Source: Cichorium intybus
Lineage: Eukaryota; Streptophyta; Magnoliopsida; Asterales; Asteraceae
NCBI GenBank assembly: GCA_023525715.1
Contig: CM042011.1
Location: 60,399,354 to 60,463,353, forward strand
DNA: 64,000 bases
Direction: 5' to 3'
Position numbers and translations under genes: made by a program. The notes under the pieces were generated by a model. It had not been told where the DNA came from. It did not search any database and saw nothing but the letters and a program-made list of their open reading frames with translations. This document shows positions 38,428-48,661 of the stretch, piece by piece (the stretch's first letter is position 1; the number at the start of each line of letters is the position of its first letter).

Positions 38428-38639
38428 GGTTTGGACTTCTAAACCAGATTACACAAGACATGCAAAATCACTAACCATAAACATTCTCTCCTTCACCGAT
38501 CAGTTGGGATTCACGTATTTGCCACATTATCAAGCGTAAACGTTGATCAACGCTTCCTTGCTCCGATCACCGTAATCTTCCCACTGTTATAGCTTCACAA
38601 AGATTCAAAATATCTCTACAGTGCTTCTCAACTGTGAAG

Positions 38640-38909
38640 TGATGGGTTGATTTAAAAGCATTTTAAGGCGCCAACATTTTTTCCTGTAAGCAAACGACGA
38701 AGAAGAAAATATAGATTTGCCCCACAAAGAGGTGCACTCGGTGGCTTTAACGCCTGGGAGATGACAGTAACACCAACAGGGACCATATGTGTTACCTTTT
38801 TGCCACCACATGAACCGCCAATGTGAAAATAGAAAACGTAAACTAGAACTGCAAATTGTGGTAAACCACAAGGACCAAGTCTGTAGTTTACTCTAAAACA
38901 AATATACAC
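38640..38909 (-). mobile_element. MULE-type terminal repeat remnant
   Basis: On the minus strand it starts AGAGTAAACTACAGACTTGG and continues TCCTTGTGGTTTACCACA, the same kind of terminus as the MULE at 54991-56622 (AGAGTAAACTGCAAATTTGG). The partner end was not found, so this is a single end or a truncated copy. Confidence 0.5.
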
Positions 38910-39007
38910 AAAGCCAAAATATGAACTTCTTTGGAAGAAAGCGAATATTGGATGGATAGTACAGCTGTACAGTTTCCCATGGATTTCCGTTTTGAATTGA
39001 AGAAGAA

Positions 39008-39151
39008 ATGAAGGGAGTGTATGAATTGAGCGACGGGAGGAAGAAAGCGCAGTTCCAGGCGGAAGCCATGAAAGTTGCTTGTGCTGGTTCTCGTGTAGCT
39101 CTTGAAGTCTCTGATCGTATGACCAAGCTCGTTCCTAAGGATCGTTTATGA
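39008..39151 (+). pseudogene. Acyl-CoA oxidase 1-like first exon
   Basis: The 47-codon ORF MKGVYELSDGRKKAQFQAEA, MKVACAGSRVALEVSDRM, TKLVPKDRL resembles the N-terminus of peroxisomal acyl-CoA oxidase 1 (start of beta-oxidation: acyl-CoA to trans-2-enoyl-CoA plus hydrogen peroxide). In the family the text continues into SDPVFE; here it goes into PKDRL and a TGA. The rest of the protein is missing apart from one further exon at 39635. Expression of a functional enzyme is ruled out by the missing exons. Confidence 0.7.
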
Positions 39152-39634
39152 TTCTCAATTCGCTTCAATTTATGTTAAATTGCAGTTTATCTGATTTATA
39201 GATGAGTTTTAGTGTTTTAAGTCTTGTCATTAGGGGTTATCTGTATTTTACTTGTGTTATTGATCCCCTTTATCTAAGTCTAGAATGTTGATAACGCATT
39301 CCTCGATTCACGTTCCTTAATATAAAATTGATCTCTTCACCTTGTCTGCTTAGCTAATTACACACGTAGATGATCTGTACGATTCTTAATTCATTTCAAT
39401 ATATGTTAAATTGCAATTTGGTGCCTTTGTAGCTGAGATCTAGGTTTTAATCGGGTTGTCTTCACGTTATCTGGTTCTTTCACTTGTGTGATACGAATCT
39501 CTTCAACTAATTGTAGAAAGTTGCTTAGGCAATTTTGGAATCCATGTTCTTTTAAATATTAATTAATCTATTCACCTTGTCTACTTGTACATTTTCTTTA
39601 AATATACATTTATATCGGATCTTGTAATTTGCAG

Positions 39635-39780
39635 GCATTTAAGATGCAAGTTATTGACTGTTATGCACAAACAGAAATTATTCATGGCTTCAAAGTGCAA
39701 CGTCTTGAAACAACTGCAACTTTTGATCCCCAAAGAGATGAAGTTGTAGTTCACAGTCCTACTTTAACTTCAAGCAATGT
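39635..39780 (+). pseudogene. Acyl-CoA oxidase 1-like internal exon
   Basis: After an acceptor-like TTTGCAG at 39628-39634 the text reads AFKMQVIDCYAQTEIIHGFK, VQRLETTATFDPQRDEVVVH, SPTLTSSN. This matches the conserved CYAQTELGHGSN / LETTATFDP / SPTLTSSKW region of ACX1. GHGS is changed to IHGF, hitting a strongly conserved flavin-site loop. Roughly 85 residues expected between the first exon and this one are absent. No downstream ACX exons were found within the next 3 kb. Remnant of a duplicated or captured gene. Confidence 0.85.
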
Positions 39781-40372
39781 GAATATCATGAAGTGGATTC
39801 TTCTTTTATTATTTTCCCACTTTTTGGTAGTTTTCCAAAGGGGATGTTTATTTATTTATTTTTTCCATTAATTCCTATGTGGGTATACATAAGGTTTGTT
39901 TCTTTTCTAGACTGAATAAACTATCTGGATGAGACTAAATGACCATTTTACCCTTGCATTCCAAAAAATAAATTTCACAATATTTGATAATTTTAACAAT
40001 ATTCATCAATTTTAGACTCTTCCTTTTGCTGGCGTCTGCTTATGCCTACAGTATTGTACTTTCAGTATTCTTCTTATTAAGGGATTCTACTATAAACAAC
40101 CTAACCAATTAATGCATTGTACTTTCAGTTTTTTTATCTGCTCAGGACATTGCACTTTATAAAATCTACACAATTTTATCAATTTTAAATTGGGTAGATT
40201 TTTCATAGTGTGATACTATAATAGGAAAAAACTGAAAGTAGGATGCTATAATAAACAAATTACATTGCAATTTCTTGGAAAATGAAATTACATTGCTATT
40301 TCTGGGTTTCTTATATGGGACAAGTAGCATCTCTCTAATGTGCCATTCAAACCAAGTAATATGTAATGGTTT

Positions 40373-40599
40373 TAGTAAATTACATGTTTGGTCCCTAAGC
40401 TTTAGTAAATTACATGTTTTGTTTTCATAGACCCAAAAGAGTCATTTACCATCCACCATCTGAGGGTTGTTAGCACAAGGGACCAAAGGTGATACTTTAA
40501 TTTGAAATAGGGACTAACCTTGCAACATTCCGGATAGTTGGATCAAGAGTGATATGAAACACAAATGTTAGGGACCAAACATGTAATTTACTCAGTAAA
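40373..40599. mobile_element. MITE with GTAAATTACATGTTTGGTCCC ends
   Basis: The left end GTAAATTACATGTTTGGTCC and right end GGACCAAACATGTAATTTAC are perfect inverted repeats of 20 bases. 227 bp, no ORF. The left repeat is itself partly repeated just inside. No clean target duplication seen. GGTCCC-type ends are frequent in MULE-related plant MITEs. Confidence 0.75.
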
Positions 40600-41075
40600 T
40601 TATATTTTAGAAAACTTTTGGAATTGAAAAAGTGTGGAAAACAATACTTATCAGATATCCAAGTTACTTGTAATTTAAAAATTGGAAAATTGTCTTTTTT
40701 TGGAAAACTTTTAGCAAAAATATTAAACCGATCCTGTTTTGAAAATTTTCACTTTTCTTAGAAAAAATTTCTTGCATTTTTCCAAAACCAAATGGGCCCT
40801 TGACTTTTTAAAAATTTGCGTTTATAAATTTCTTTCTTCCATTTCCACGTGTGCGCTGCCATTTTTTCAAGTATTTTTTAAAAGTTATCTACACAGACAA
40901 CTATTTAAAAGAAGAAACTGGTAGTTTTTCTTTCAGGTGCCTTTATTTTAATTAAAGTAAGAATAATATATATATTTTTCATGTTTATTGAGAAATTGCA
41001 GCAATCTACTTCCATTGATTTGTTTATTCTTCTTATTAGCAAGTTAACAAGTATTTAGAAGTTAAAAGAAAGCAA
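40600..41075. repeat. Right arm of the widely spaced inverted duplication
   Basis: Reverse complement of 33010-33510 (see that entry). AAACCAAATGGGCCCTTGAC at 40786-40805 corresponds to the TTCGTTTGGT edge in the left arm. Confidence 0.75.
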
Positions 41076-41150
41076 CTCATTGTTTGAAAAAGAATCTAAG
41101 CATTGTGTTTAGGTGCTTGATTCTTGGTTAGGACTCCAAATATTGAGCTT
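41068..41150 (+). repeat. Direct repeat copy B (pairs with 33655-33740)
   Basis: Same orientation as copy A although the neighbouring arms are inverted, so the rearrangement took more than one step. Confidence 0.8.
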
Positions 41151-41159
41151 CACATCAAC

Positions 41160-41470
41160 CTATTTGTTTGTTTGTTTGTTGTTTTCTTCAAGTATTGAGG
41201 ATTTAAATTTACTTGTTTTTTTGAAGCCATTAGATGAACACCAAGTGTTCAGTGAAATTACTGAATGGAGAATTAACCTGGAAGAAGCAAAAGAGGTTAT
41301 TTTTAATTAAAAGGCTTTATGTGGTTCCATTAGAGATTAGGCTTTCTTAGTCAGTATGGTAAGCTATGGGGGGTTATTGTTACTTTCTTTCGAATTTGAA
41401 AATCATTGTTTACATCTAATTATAGTGTAATGTCATTATACATAGATTGTGTAACACTGCATGTGTGTAA
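41160..41470 (+). other. Short unassigned ORF region
   Basis: The ORF 41113-41310 carries LKPLDEHQVFSEITEWR and NLEEAKEVIFN, protein-like in composition, but I cannot place it. It could be an exon remnant. Confidence 0.25.
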
Positions 41471-41482
41471 AATCATTCTTTA

Positions 41483-41598
<116 letters not shown>

Positions 41599-41784
41599 TT
41601 AACGATGGTGATCAAATTTATTATATTATTTTGGAGTTTTTAAACTAGATGCTTATAGTTATCTTATGTCTTATTCATTTATGATTTAAGGAGGTAAATA
41701 ATTATGATGGTTATTCATTTATGATTAGAGGTATATATTTATCTATGAATATAATTATAAATATAGAAATTTAGATGTATTTCA

Positions 41785-42045
41785 GTTTATCCATATTAGT
41801 TGTTGTTTTTCTATTTTACTAGTTAATCATTGGTGATTAAGTCCAATTGTTTGCTCATTTATATTTTTCTTGGTAGTCATTTATCAATAAACCATATTAT
41901 TTGTTGTTTTTCTATTTTACTAGTTAATCATTGATGATTAAGTCAAATTGCTTGCCCATTTCTATTTTTATTGGTATTCATTTATTAATAAACCATATTA
42001 GTTGTTGTTTTTCTGTTTTACTAGTTAACCATTGATGCTTAAATC
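41785..42045 (+). repeat. Tandem repeat, period about 102, 2.5 copies
   Basis: CCATATTA(G/T)TTGTTGTTTTTCT begins copies near 41791, 41892 and 41994. Each continues with TTTTACTAGTTAA(T/C)CATTG and a TTATTAATAAA-type link. ATTAGTGATGGG-type short repeats follow at 42055-42310. Confidence 0.85.
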
Positions 42046-42564
42046 AAAGTGATGCATTGATTAGTGATGGGTCACATTAGTGATGCATTCATTAACGATG
42101 GTTTTTCCTGGTTTTGGTTTGTAATATTGGTTTCGTGGTTTGCATTCAATAGTGATGGGTTTTCATTAGTGATGCCTTTTTCTGGTTCCATACATGTGTC
42201 TATGTGCCACCACTGAAATCGAAAAGTGAATTAATTCTAGTTTGATACGTTTAAATCTGTTTGACAATCCTGGTTTGCATTCATTAGTCATGGGTTTTCA
42301 TTAGTGATGACCTTTTTTGGTTATGTATATTCATTTTGGATTAAGGGAGTAAGTTTTTATAATCTTATGTCTTATCCATTTATGATTAAAGGAGGTGAAT
42401 AAATTTAATGGTTATTCATTTATAATTAGAGGTATGTGATTTATAAAAGGAAGCCACTAACATTTTGATGTGATAAAAGCTCCGTTCAACTTCTATACAA
42501 CTGGTTTCATATAGCCGACTAGTTTAATGAACCATTAATTTTGACTTGGTATAAATATGTGCCA

Positions 42565-42703
42565 ATGGCCTCTTGGCCAAGTGGTATAGGCGTCGCCCTC
42601 TCTCTTTGAGGTTGAGGGTTCAAGTCTCGCTAAAGACATAGGTGGATTCAGGAGTAGTTTAAGAGTAGGAGTAGGATATATTTGCCGTTCTAAAAAAAAA
42701 AAA
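42565..42703 (+). mobile_element. tRNA-derived SINE
   Basis: A box TGGCCAAGTGGT at 42575-42586, B box GGGTTCAAGTCTC at 42617-42629, then a body GGTGGATTCAGGAGTAG...GGATATATTTGCCGTTCT and a 12-A tail at 42692-42703. The head resembles a tRNA with a long variable arm. Transcribed by pol III in principle and mobilised by LINE machinery (family knowledge). A second, 5'-truncated copy with the same tail lies at 43638. Confidence 0.88.
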
Positions 42704-42833
42704 CTTGGTCCTACTTTTGACCGAGTTAGTTTGATTTTGTAACACCCACAAATTGGGGTCTGGTCTTTTTGGTATCAAAATATCAAATATTTGGTATCAA
42801 AAAAAAAAAACTTGGTCCTACTTTTGACCGAGT
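42692..42833 (+). repeat. 35-base direct repeat around an A-tailed 84-bp insert
   Basis: A12 plus CTTGGTCCTACTTTTGACCG and AGT occur at 42692-42726 and 42799-42833. The text between (42727-42810) ends in the second A12. It reads as a short A-tailed retroposon that landed in the SINE tail, or as a local duplication. Confidence 0.65.
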
Positions 42834-43290
42834 GTTGGATGATGTTCTTCTGTGTATAAATGGGGTGTTGGTGTGCTTAAGATACGATGTCGAGTGGGGC
42901 TAGTGGTGGTGATCGGAACCAGAAGGGGTGAGATGGGTTCGTCTTGAATCTACAATGATGATTAAGGATGGCCGATACAGTTCCAGCAAAGTACAATGAG
43001 ATGGCGGAAACTATTTGAGCAAAAGACAAATCTGTGATATCCCAGTGTTCCGTGAATGCTCGAAACTAAGCTCTACGACTTCTGAATCACACTAGGAAGA
43101 CTATCCCATTGAAAGAAGTTGTTGTGTGCAAAATATTATAATGTAGATCTATATGTCTCAATGGTAATTTATGGGAAGTAGAATGTGAGATTGGTTGCAA
43201 TGCAAAAGCTAGTTTTGGGCCTCGACGTTGAAAGAAGTCTGATGGAAACTAGGCTGTAGACGAATCAAGGTGAAGTTGTACTTTGGGAGT
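42834..43290 (+). other. No gene recognised
   Basis: No ORF above 60 codons. GAATCTACAATGATGATTAA... and nearby text look like old coding or retroelement sequence but no motif could be read. Confidence 0.35.
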
Positions 43291-43298
43291 ATGGTTAT

Positions 43299-43490
43299 CA
43301 AGGGCGGATTTATTATAAGGCACCTGGGGACCGGGCCACTGCTAAATTTCGGACACATAGTGTAATTTTTATTTATTTATTTAATTTTCTAATAGGGTGC
43401 AACCCTGCAAAAAAATATCTTATTATATTACCTTAGTAAAAAAAAATTTCCGGTGACACGGCTATTGGTAAATCTTGCGTTCGTCCCTTG
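43299..43490. mobile_element. hAT-like MITE with exact 8-bp target duplication ATGGTTAT
   Basis: It begins CAAGGGCGGATTTA and ends GCGTTCGTCCCTTG (complement CAAGGGACGAACGC). ATGGTTAT occurs at 43291-43298 and 43491-43498. 192 bp, non-coding. The terminus is a relative of CAGGGGCGGA at 20904 and 24343. Confidence 0.9.
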
Positions 43491-43617
43491 ATGGTTATTT
43501 GATTATTGATAGCTTGAAGTACCATACTGTGACTGAGGGGTACGGTTTGTCTGTAGCTCCTGCAATATTTTAGCATGCCATGCGTACCTCCGAAGGTCCA
43601 CTTGAGTATGAGATATT

Positions 43618-43721
43618 AAATGGCGTATGATATGGTGGAATAGGTGGATTATAGGTGAATTAGAATAGGAGTATGAGTAGGATAGATTTGCCGGTTCAAA
43701 AAAATGGCGTATGATATGGTG
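43618..43721 (+). mobile_element. 5'-truncated SINE with long target duplication
   Basis: TGGCGTATGATATGGTG is repeated exactly at 43621-43637 and 43705-43721 (20 bases if the preceding AAA is counted). The insert 43638-43701 is the 3' part of the SINE at 42565, ending GATAGATTTGCCGGTTC and an A run. Confidence 0.9.
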
Positions 43722-44645
43722 ACATTGAGACTCAAAAAGGAATGCAATTTTCCTTGCGTTATTTATTCATCAAAAGTGGCCTTGTGTGCATGCTTCTCCA
43801 AAGTCTTATGGAATAAGGTACATAGTATTTATCCCTCTTAATATATAATATGAGTTCCAGTTGGTAAGTATACGAAATATTTTCTATTTTAGGTACTTAT
43901 ATGTTATAACTAAATATTTTCTATTTTAGGTACTTATGAATATTTAAATTAAAATCAAACCTTAGTTGTGACATAGGAAGGTATATATTATTGCCTCATG
44001 GGTTAAGGTGAATTAACAAGTTTGGTGCTATTATAATTTAATGAGTTAACGAGTGGGTCCCCGTGCTCCGTACGGGTTTTTTTTCCTCTTGGGTCGCACT
44101 CGACTAAGTAAAAGGCATGTGTTCTTGGATTATTTCATCCACATCAGAAAGCTCCTCTAGCATAATGGTCTTGTGTCAGAGTAAATTACTTTTATTAAAA
44201 ACAAAATTCATCAGTGATTCATCATATGCCTCCCACCACAAGAATGACAACATACCTGCAAAATGTCTTCACTTCAACTTCCAAAAAAGGTCTCCAATTC
44301 ATTTCTTCGATTGATAGCATTTGGAATAAGCCCCTTTCAGAATCCCTGTTAAAAAAAAGAAGGGGAAATGAAACAGGGATAAAATGATGATTTCGAACTA
44401 AAAATGATCTGGGTCATAGTGATTCAGCGTAGGTGATTCAACAAATTGCATGGTCTTACATAAAAATAAAAACCAATATATTATTAATCATTTCAGGATT
44501 TATAGCAACAATACTTGTACACATATCAAATTAGGAGTTTTTTAACCTGGTAAATAGTGGTGATATGGGAAAACTAACTAAATGAAAGTAAGTTTCCATA
44601 ATAAATAATTATATGAAAGTAGGATGCTATAATAGAACGATTTTC
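43722..44645. other. No gene recognised
   Basis: GGTCCCCGTGCTCCGTACGGG (44055) contains a small hairpin as at transposon ends, but no CTRR or partner end accompanies it. Exon-like text at 44110-44330 (a 65-codon ORF on plus) is not identifiable. Confidence 0.35.
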
Positions 44646-44648
44646 AAA

Positions 44649-45033
44649 AAGTAAAGTACATTTTGGTCCCTAATTAACTCGTTTTTGCAGTTTTGGTCCC
44701 GATCCAAAAATTACACGACATTTGATTTTAAGAAAATGGGAAAAAGATGTATGAAAAATGATTTACCTCACCATTAGAAACAATGGTTTCTATCTTCAGA
44801 GTTGCTAAACTTGCACAAGATGAAGGGGTTATGTTTTGCATTTGAAGTTCCTCTTCTTTATCCCAATCCCATATTTTCATAATAATCACCAGAAGTATTT
44901 CCAGCCTATATGTATGTGGATCAAAATTGTTAGGGAACTTGAAAATAAGAACCAGATTTACAAGAGAAAACCCCTTGGGACTAAAATTGAAAATATAAGA
45001 AAATTCTGGGACCAAAAGTGTAATTTATTTGAA
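44649..45033. mobile_element. Possible MITE beside the importin exons
   Basis: AAGTACATTTTGGTCCC at 44654 and GGGACCAAAAGTGTAATTT at 45009 form imperfect inverted ends of the same GGTCCC style as the MITE at 40373. The interior includes a short coding-like segment on the minus strand (QMQNITPSSCASLATLK), origin unknown. Confidence 0.4.
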
Positions 45034-45056
45034 ACCATATATTAAAACTCACTCAC

Positions 45057-45638
45057 CATAACACTTTCTCACATACTCATGTGGATCTTCCTCCCAAATC
45101 TTTTGATCATTCTCATTGAAGCACATAAGTGGAAATATTATCTCAAAAAGAACCACATCAACTCTTGCTTGAAGTAAATTGTACGTAGCAGCCTTGGAAA
45201 TACTGCATGTATATATGGATAAATAAAATAATAAAATAAAAAGAATAAAACAATCAAAAAGATTATCAAATGAAAGATGACATTATTGGCATACCTATTG
45301 CTCAAATATTGCAAAAGAAGATTGGTAACTCTATCAGGTAAATAAGCACCAACACGGACCGCATTCAACAAATTCAAATGACATTCCAAGACTTTTCCAG
45401 CATAGTTTTTCTGGAAATGTTGTGCAAAAGCTTTGTTTTCTGGAATTTGCAGTTTCAAATCCCCAAACCTGTGTAAAAGCAAAATCAATGTTTACGGAGT
45501 CAAAAAGTCAAACATCAAAATGATGAGTTACCGAGTATAGAGGCGATTTACTATATGGACAGTCCACTTCTTTACCTTCCACCATCCCCATGAGTTAATC
45601 ACTGATCGCCTTCCACTATCTCTTCCTTGAGATTGATT
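45057..45638 (-). pseudogene. Importin-beta family (SAD2/IPO7-like) fragment, three exons
   Basis: Three minus-strand exons with canonical boundaries: 45532-45638 (SWGWWKVKKWTVHIVNRLYT), 45295-45468 (FGDLKLQIPENKAFAQHFQK, NYAGKVLECHLNLLNAVRVG, YLPDRVTNLLLQYLSN) and 45057-45202 (SISKAATYNLLQARVDVVLF, IIFPLMCFNENDQKIWEEDP, HEYVRKCY). Phases join cleanly (about 142 codons, no stop). The text closely follows the middle of plant importin SAD2 and animal importin-7/8, nuclear import receptors built of HEAT repeats. The long N-terminal part and the downstream GYDIIEDLY region were not found, so this is a fragment. An exon-like segment at 45713-45840 lies upstream but does not match the family in my reading. 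Confidence 0.82.
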
Positions 45639-46027
45639 CTACACAAAACCAACCAAGTATAAGTATAAAAGAGTAATATAGTTGTAATAAAATAAATAAG
45701 AGAATGAAACCTCAAATTCCAAGAACCCTTCGACTACATCCAGCAGTAACGGAACGCTATCTCCATTCCTGTTTATATCATATCCGTTATTGTTACTGAA
45801 GTCTCGTAACTCGGTTTTCGAGGCATCTTTTTGCTACAATGACAGTTGTATTACAGATTAAGGAGAAAGTTGATTCAATAAAAACTCCAAATTATTGTAC
45901 GAAAGCAAATGATTACCAAATTACACTCTGGTAAATAAACATTTAGTGGGTGGCTAAGCTGTGCCCAATCGAAGTATTGACATATTAGCACAGTTAGAAA
46001 ACGCCTTGAAAGCATATTGAAATAAGA

Positions 46028-46258
46028 TCGAGAGTTAACTTCAATGATTTTTGTTAAAGGGTATTCATGATTCTTGCTAAAAACCGTATCTTGTTATGGT
46101 TTTGTTAAAGGGTATTCATTATTTTTTCTAAAAATCATATCTTGAATGTTTTTTGTTAAAGGGTATTCATAATTCTTGCTAAAAATCGTATCTTGAATGA
46201 TTTTTTCTTAAAGGGGTGTTCATGATTCTTGCTAAAAATCGTATCTTGAATGTTTAAA
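46028..46258 (+). repeat. Minisatellite, about 55-bp unit, four copies
   Basis: Units read TTTTTGTTAAAGGGTATTCA, TGATTCTTGCTAAAAAT and CGTATCTTGAATG. They lie immediately before the splice acceptor of the LRR exon at 46265, so in what would be its intron. Confidence 0.85.
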
Positions 46259-46264
46259 TTTTAG

Positions 46265-46465
46265 GTACTACAACTGGATCAATGCGGGAGATCTTTACCA
46301 GACTATGTTTTATTGACAACATTGTCTCACTTAAATTTGTCTGCATTGACTAATATATCCTCAAGAGTTGCATGTAGACTATCAGATGCTGGATTAAATG
46401 TTCTTCTTACTTCTGCATCTTCAGATCCATTAATCTTGGATGATGTTCTTTACTCACTTCTGATG
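46265..46465 (+). pseudogene. LRR (RAD7-like) exon fragment
   Basis: Between TTTTAG and GTATCA lies a 67-codon open exon: VLQLDQCGRSLPDYVLLTTL, HLNLSALTNISSRVACRLSD, AGLNVLLTSASSDPLILDDV. LDQCGR..PDYVL and ACRLSDAGLNVL are the leucine-rich repeats I associate with plant RAD7-like/F-box-LRR proteins. No neighbouring LRR exons were found. The opposite orientation to the importin exons 630 bases away argues against a single gene. Confidence 0.6.
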
Positions 46466-46469
46466 GTAT

Positions 46470-47640
46470 CATAAACTTAGCTGACAATTTTGGACCAATT
46501 CTAGATAGAAATAACTCAAGTAGAAATATCTCCTCCTTTGTATTCCGATTAGAACAAATGAGTAAAAATGATAAATAATGATGTTGAAATAGAACGATTT
46601 AAAAACTCAATACCATACTAAAAAACAAAGAGAAGTAATAAGAAATTACTAACCATAAGCCTATAAGGATGATTACCTTTATGGAAACAAACCTCTGCGT
46701 TAACATAAAAATAGTCAACCCAAAGAATCAAATCAGAAGACACAGATCAAAATAAAAACAGTGAGCACATTCGATACAAATCTTTCCAGAGGAGTAGCAA
46801 TTATCGGTTTTGGTGAACAGACCATTGGGGGATTCAATCGTTTTTCAAATTGTCAGATGAGAACGCTTTTATGCATCTGGGCTCAGGGATTCATCGTCAC
46901 GCTTTGCTCCATTGTTTTGAGAATTTTTTTTTGAAAATTCCAACATGTTGGTGTAGAAAAAGAAGACGATGCAGTCGGAATGCATCGCCGGATATGGAGC
47001 CAGAGAAGCAGTCGCCGAAGTACATCAGACAAGCAGATTAGGAGCAGCGATTGAACATCAGAAAAACGATTTTCCTTACCTCTGAAGAATCGCAGCTCCA
47101 GGTGGAAGACGGCGGAGATCTTGAAGTTGATTCTGCTCCCGTAACCCTTGATAAATCTTTTCTGATTATAGGCAAAGTTTGTTGATCTGTTAATCGATTT
47201 TTAGAGGTTTGGATAGCCTTCGTTTATCAACCACTCCCGTGGTGACGGAGGTGGAGGAGCCAGAGGAAGATAAGGCGTCTTGAAGCGACGAAGAGTGAAG
47301 AAGGCGGTGCACAAGACGGTGGCAATAAGACGCAAAATCGAGGAAGTGGGTATAAAATCAAAGAATCGGATCCGGATCCGGAAGACGCAACCCGCGTGAC
47401 ACAACCCATCGAAAAAACGTACACAACCTTTGCCAAAAAGACGGGAATTAATTAATAGATAAATGTTAAACAAATCATAACTCAATATTTTAAGATTTAC
47501 AATTTATCTAATATTTGATAGCCATTATGAACTTTAGGTTGTCAAATTACAAGTTATCGGTTTAAACTTTTAAACTAAATACAATCAATATTTTTTGGTT
47601 TGGTATTTTGGTTGGATTAATGAGCTAAGAGTTATTGTTG
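46470..47640. other. Unassigned; possible 5' region of a decayed gene
   Basis: ORFs of 63 (46850-47041, plus), 94 and 69 codons (47201-47485, minus) show no domain. The GC content rises at 46950-47400, which is unusual here and hints at former coding sequence. Confidence 0.3.
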
Positions 47641-48016
47641 GAGTTATTTCATGAACGAATATCCATGTGAGTACATGGAATTTTCGAGCACACATCCCTT
47701 GTAAAAATAAAAGTGTTTTGTCGTATGTGCTTTATGTGTATTACTTGAATTTATGTGATTATACGTGCGTATGTTTACTTATACGTTCGAATGTATTTTC
47801 TTAAAAGATTATTAAATATGATGTCTTACATTTGCATGGAAAGTAAGAAAAAGGGAAAAGGGTGAGTGTTGACTCGGGAGGTCTAGACCACAATGACGAA
47901 AGATGTTAAGAAGAAAGATGTTTATGACGTAATGATGATGGCTTGATAGTCTAGACATTCTTGTCATTTTCACACAGGCTAGCTACCTGTTGTGATAGGG
48001 ACAAGTTACGCCAGCG
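47640..48016 (+). mobile_element. Probable LTR fragment, left of the hAT insertion
   Basis: Continues across the hAT element into 51694-52219 (GGGACAAGTTACGCCAGCG | ATACCTTAAGACG). The joined text looks like a gypsy LTR. Its left boundary was not found. Confidence 0.45.
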
Positions 48017-48644
48017 CAGTGGCGGAAATGTGGAGCAGGGGTGACACCAAATTTTTTTTTATGCAATATAATAAGATTTAAAGAAAATTAAAAAAAAATC
48101 TGGTCATTGTACCTCATGAAATCAATTTCCCCATTGGTTACCTTCCGAGCCAATAAGCCACCAATGACTCATTCTTTTTGAGCAAATGGCGAAGAGTAGA
48201 TAAGTTTTCTGACTTGGGTGTTCTCTTCTTTTTCTTTTAACGGGCAAGGAAGAAAGTGTGCCATCGTATTCTCGGTAACACAAATCTTAACGATTATGTC
48301 TTGACAAACAGACAATAGTAGTGAAATAAACCCCAACAACATCAACTCTACACCAAAAAAACAGTAAAACCAATCAACGAATGGTGTTAAAACTTAAAGC
48401 CTCAATGCCTATTTATGAGTATTCACTTCTAGCCTCTACCGCCATCTGTTCTGTCATTATTTTTTTTATATACTAGCAGCGGTGGAAATGGTATAACAAA
48501 GTTTTCTAGGAACTGATGTTCAACAAACATATAATTTAACACTGTTATTATCAGTGAGCTAATTTTTAATCTTCAACATCAGAAGTTTTTCCTCTCATGT
48601 TACTTGCATATTAGCGTATATTTATATACATACTAGGTTATAAG

Positions 48645-48661
48645 CCCGTGTTAAACACGGG
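48645..48661 (-). terminator. Helitron 3' hairpin
   Basis: CCCGTGTTAAACACGGG, an 8-bp perfect stem, 8 bases before the CTAG end; the usual 3' end signal of Helitrons. Confidence 0.85.

Noticed and set aside
42565..42640. Functional tRNA gene at the SINE head
   Set aside because: The sequence continues into a body and poly-A tail shared with a second copy, so it is a SINE.
44050..44085. Helitron 3' end near CCCCGTGCTCCGTACGGG
   Set aside because: The hairpin stem is only 5 bp and no CTRR motif stands at the expected distance on either strand.
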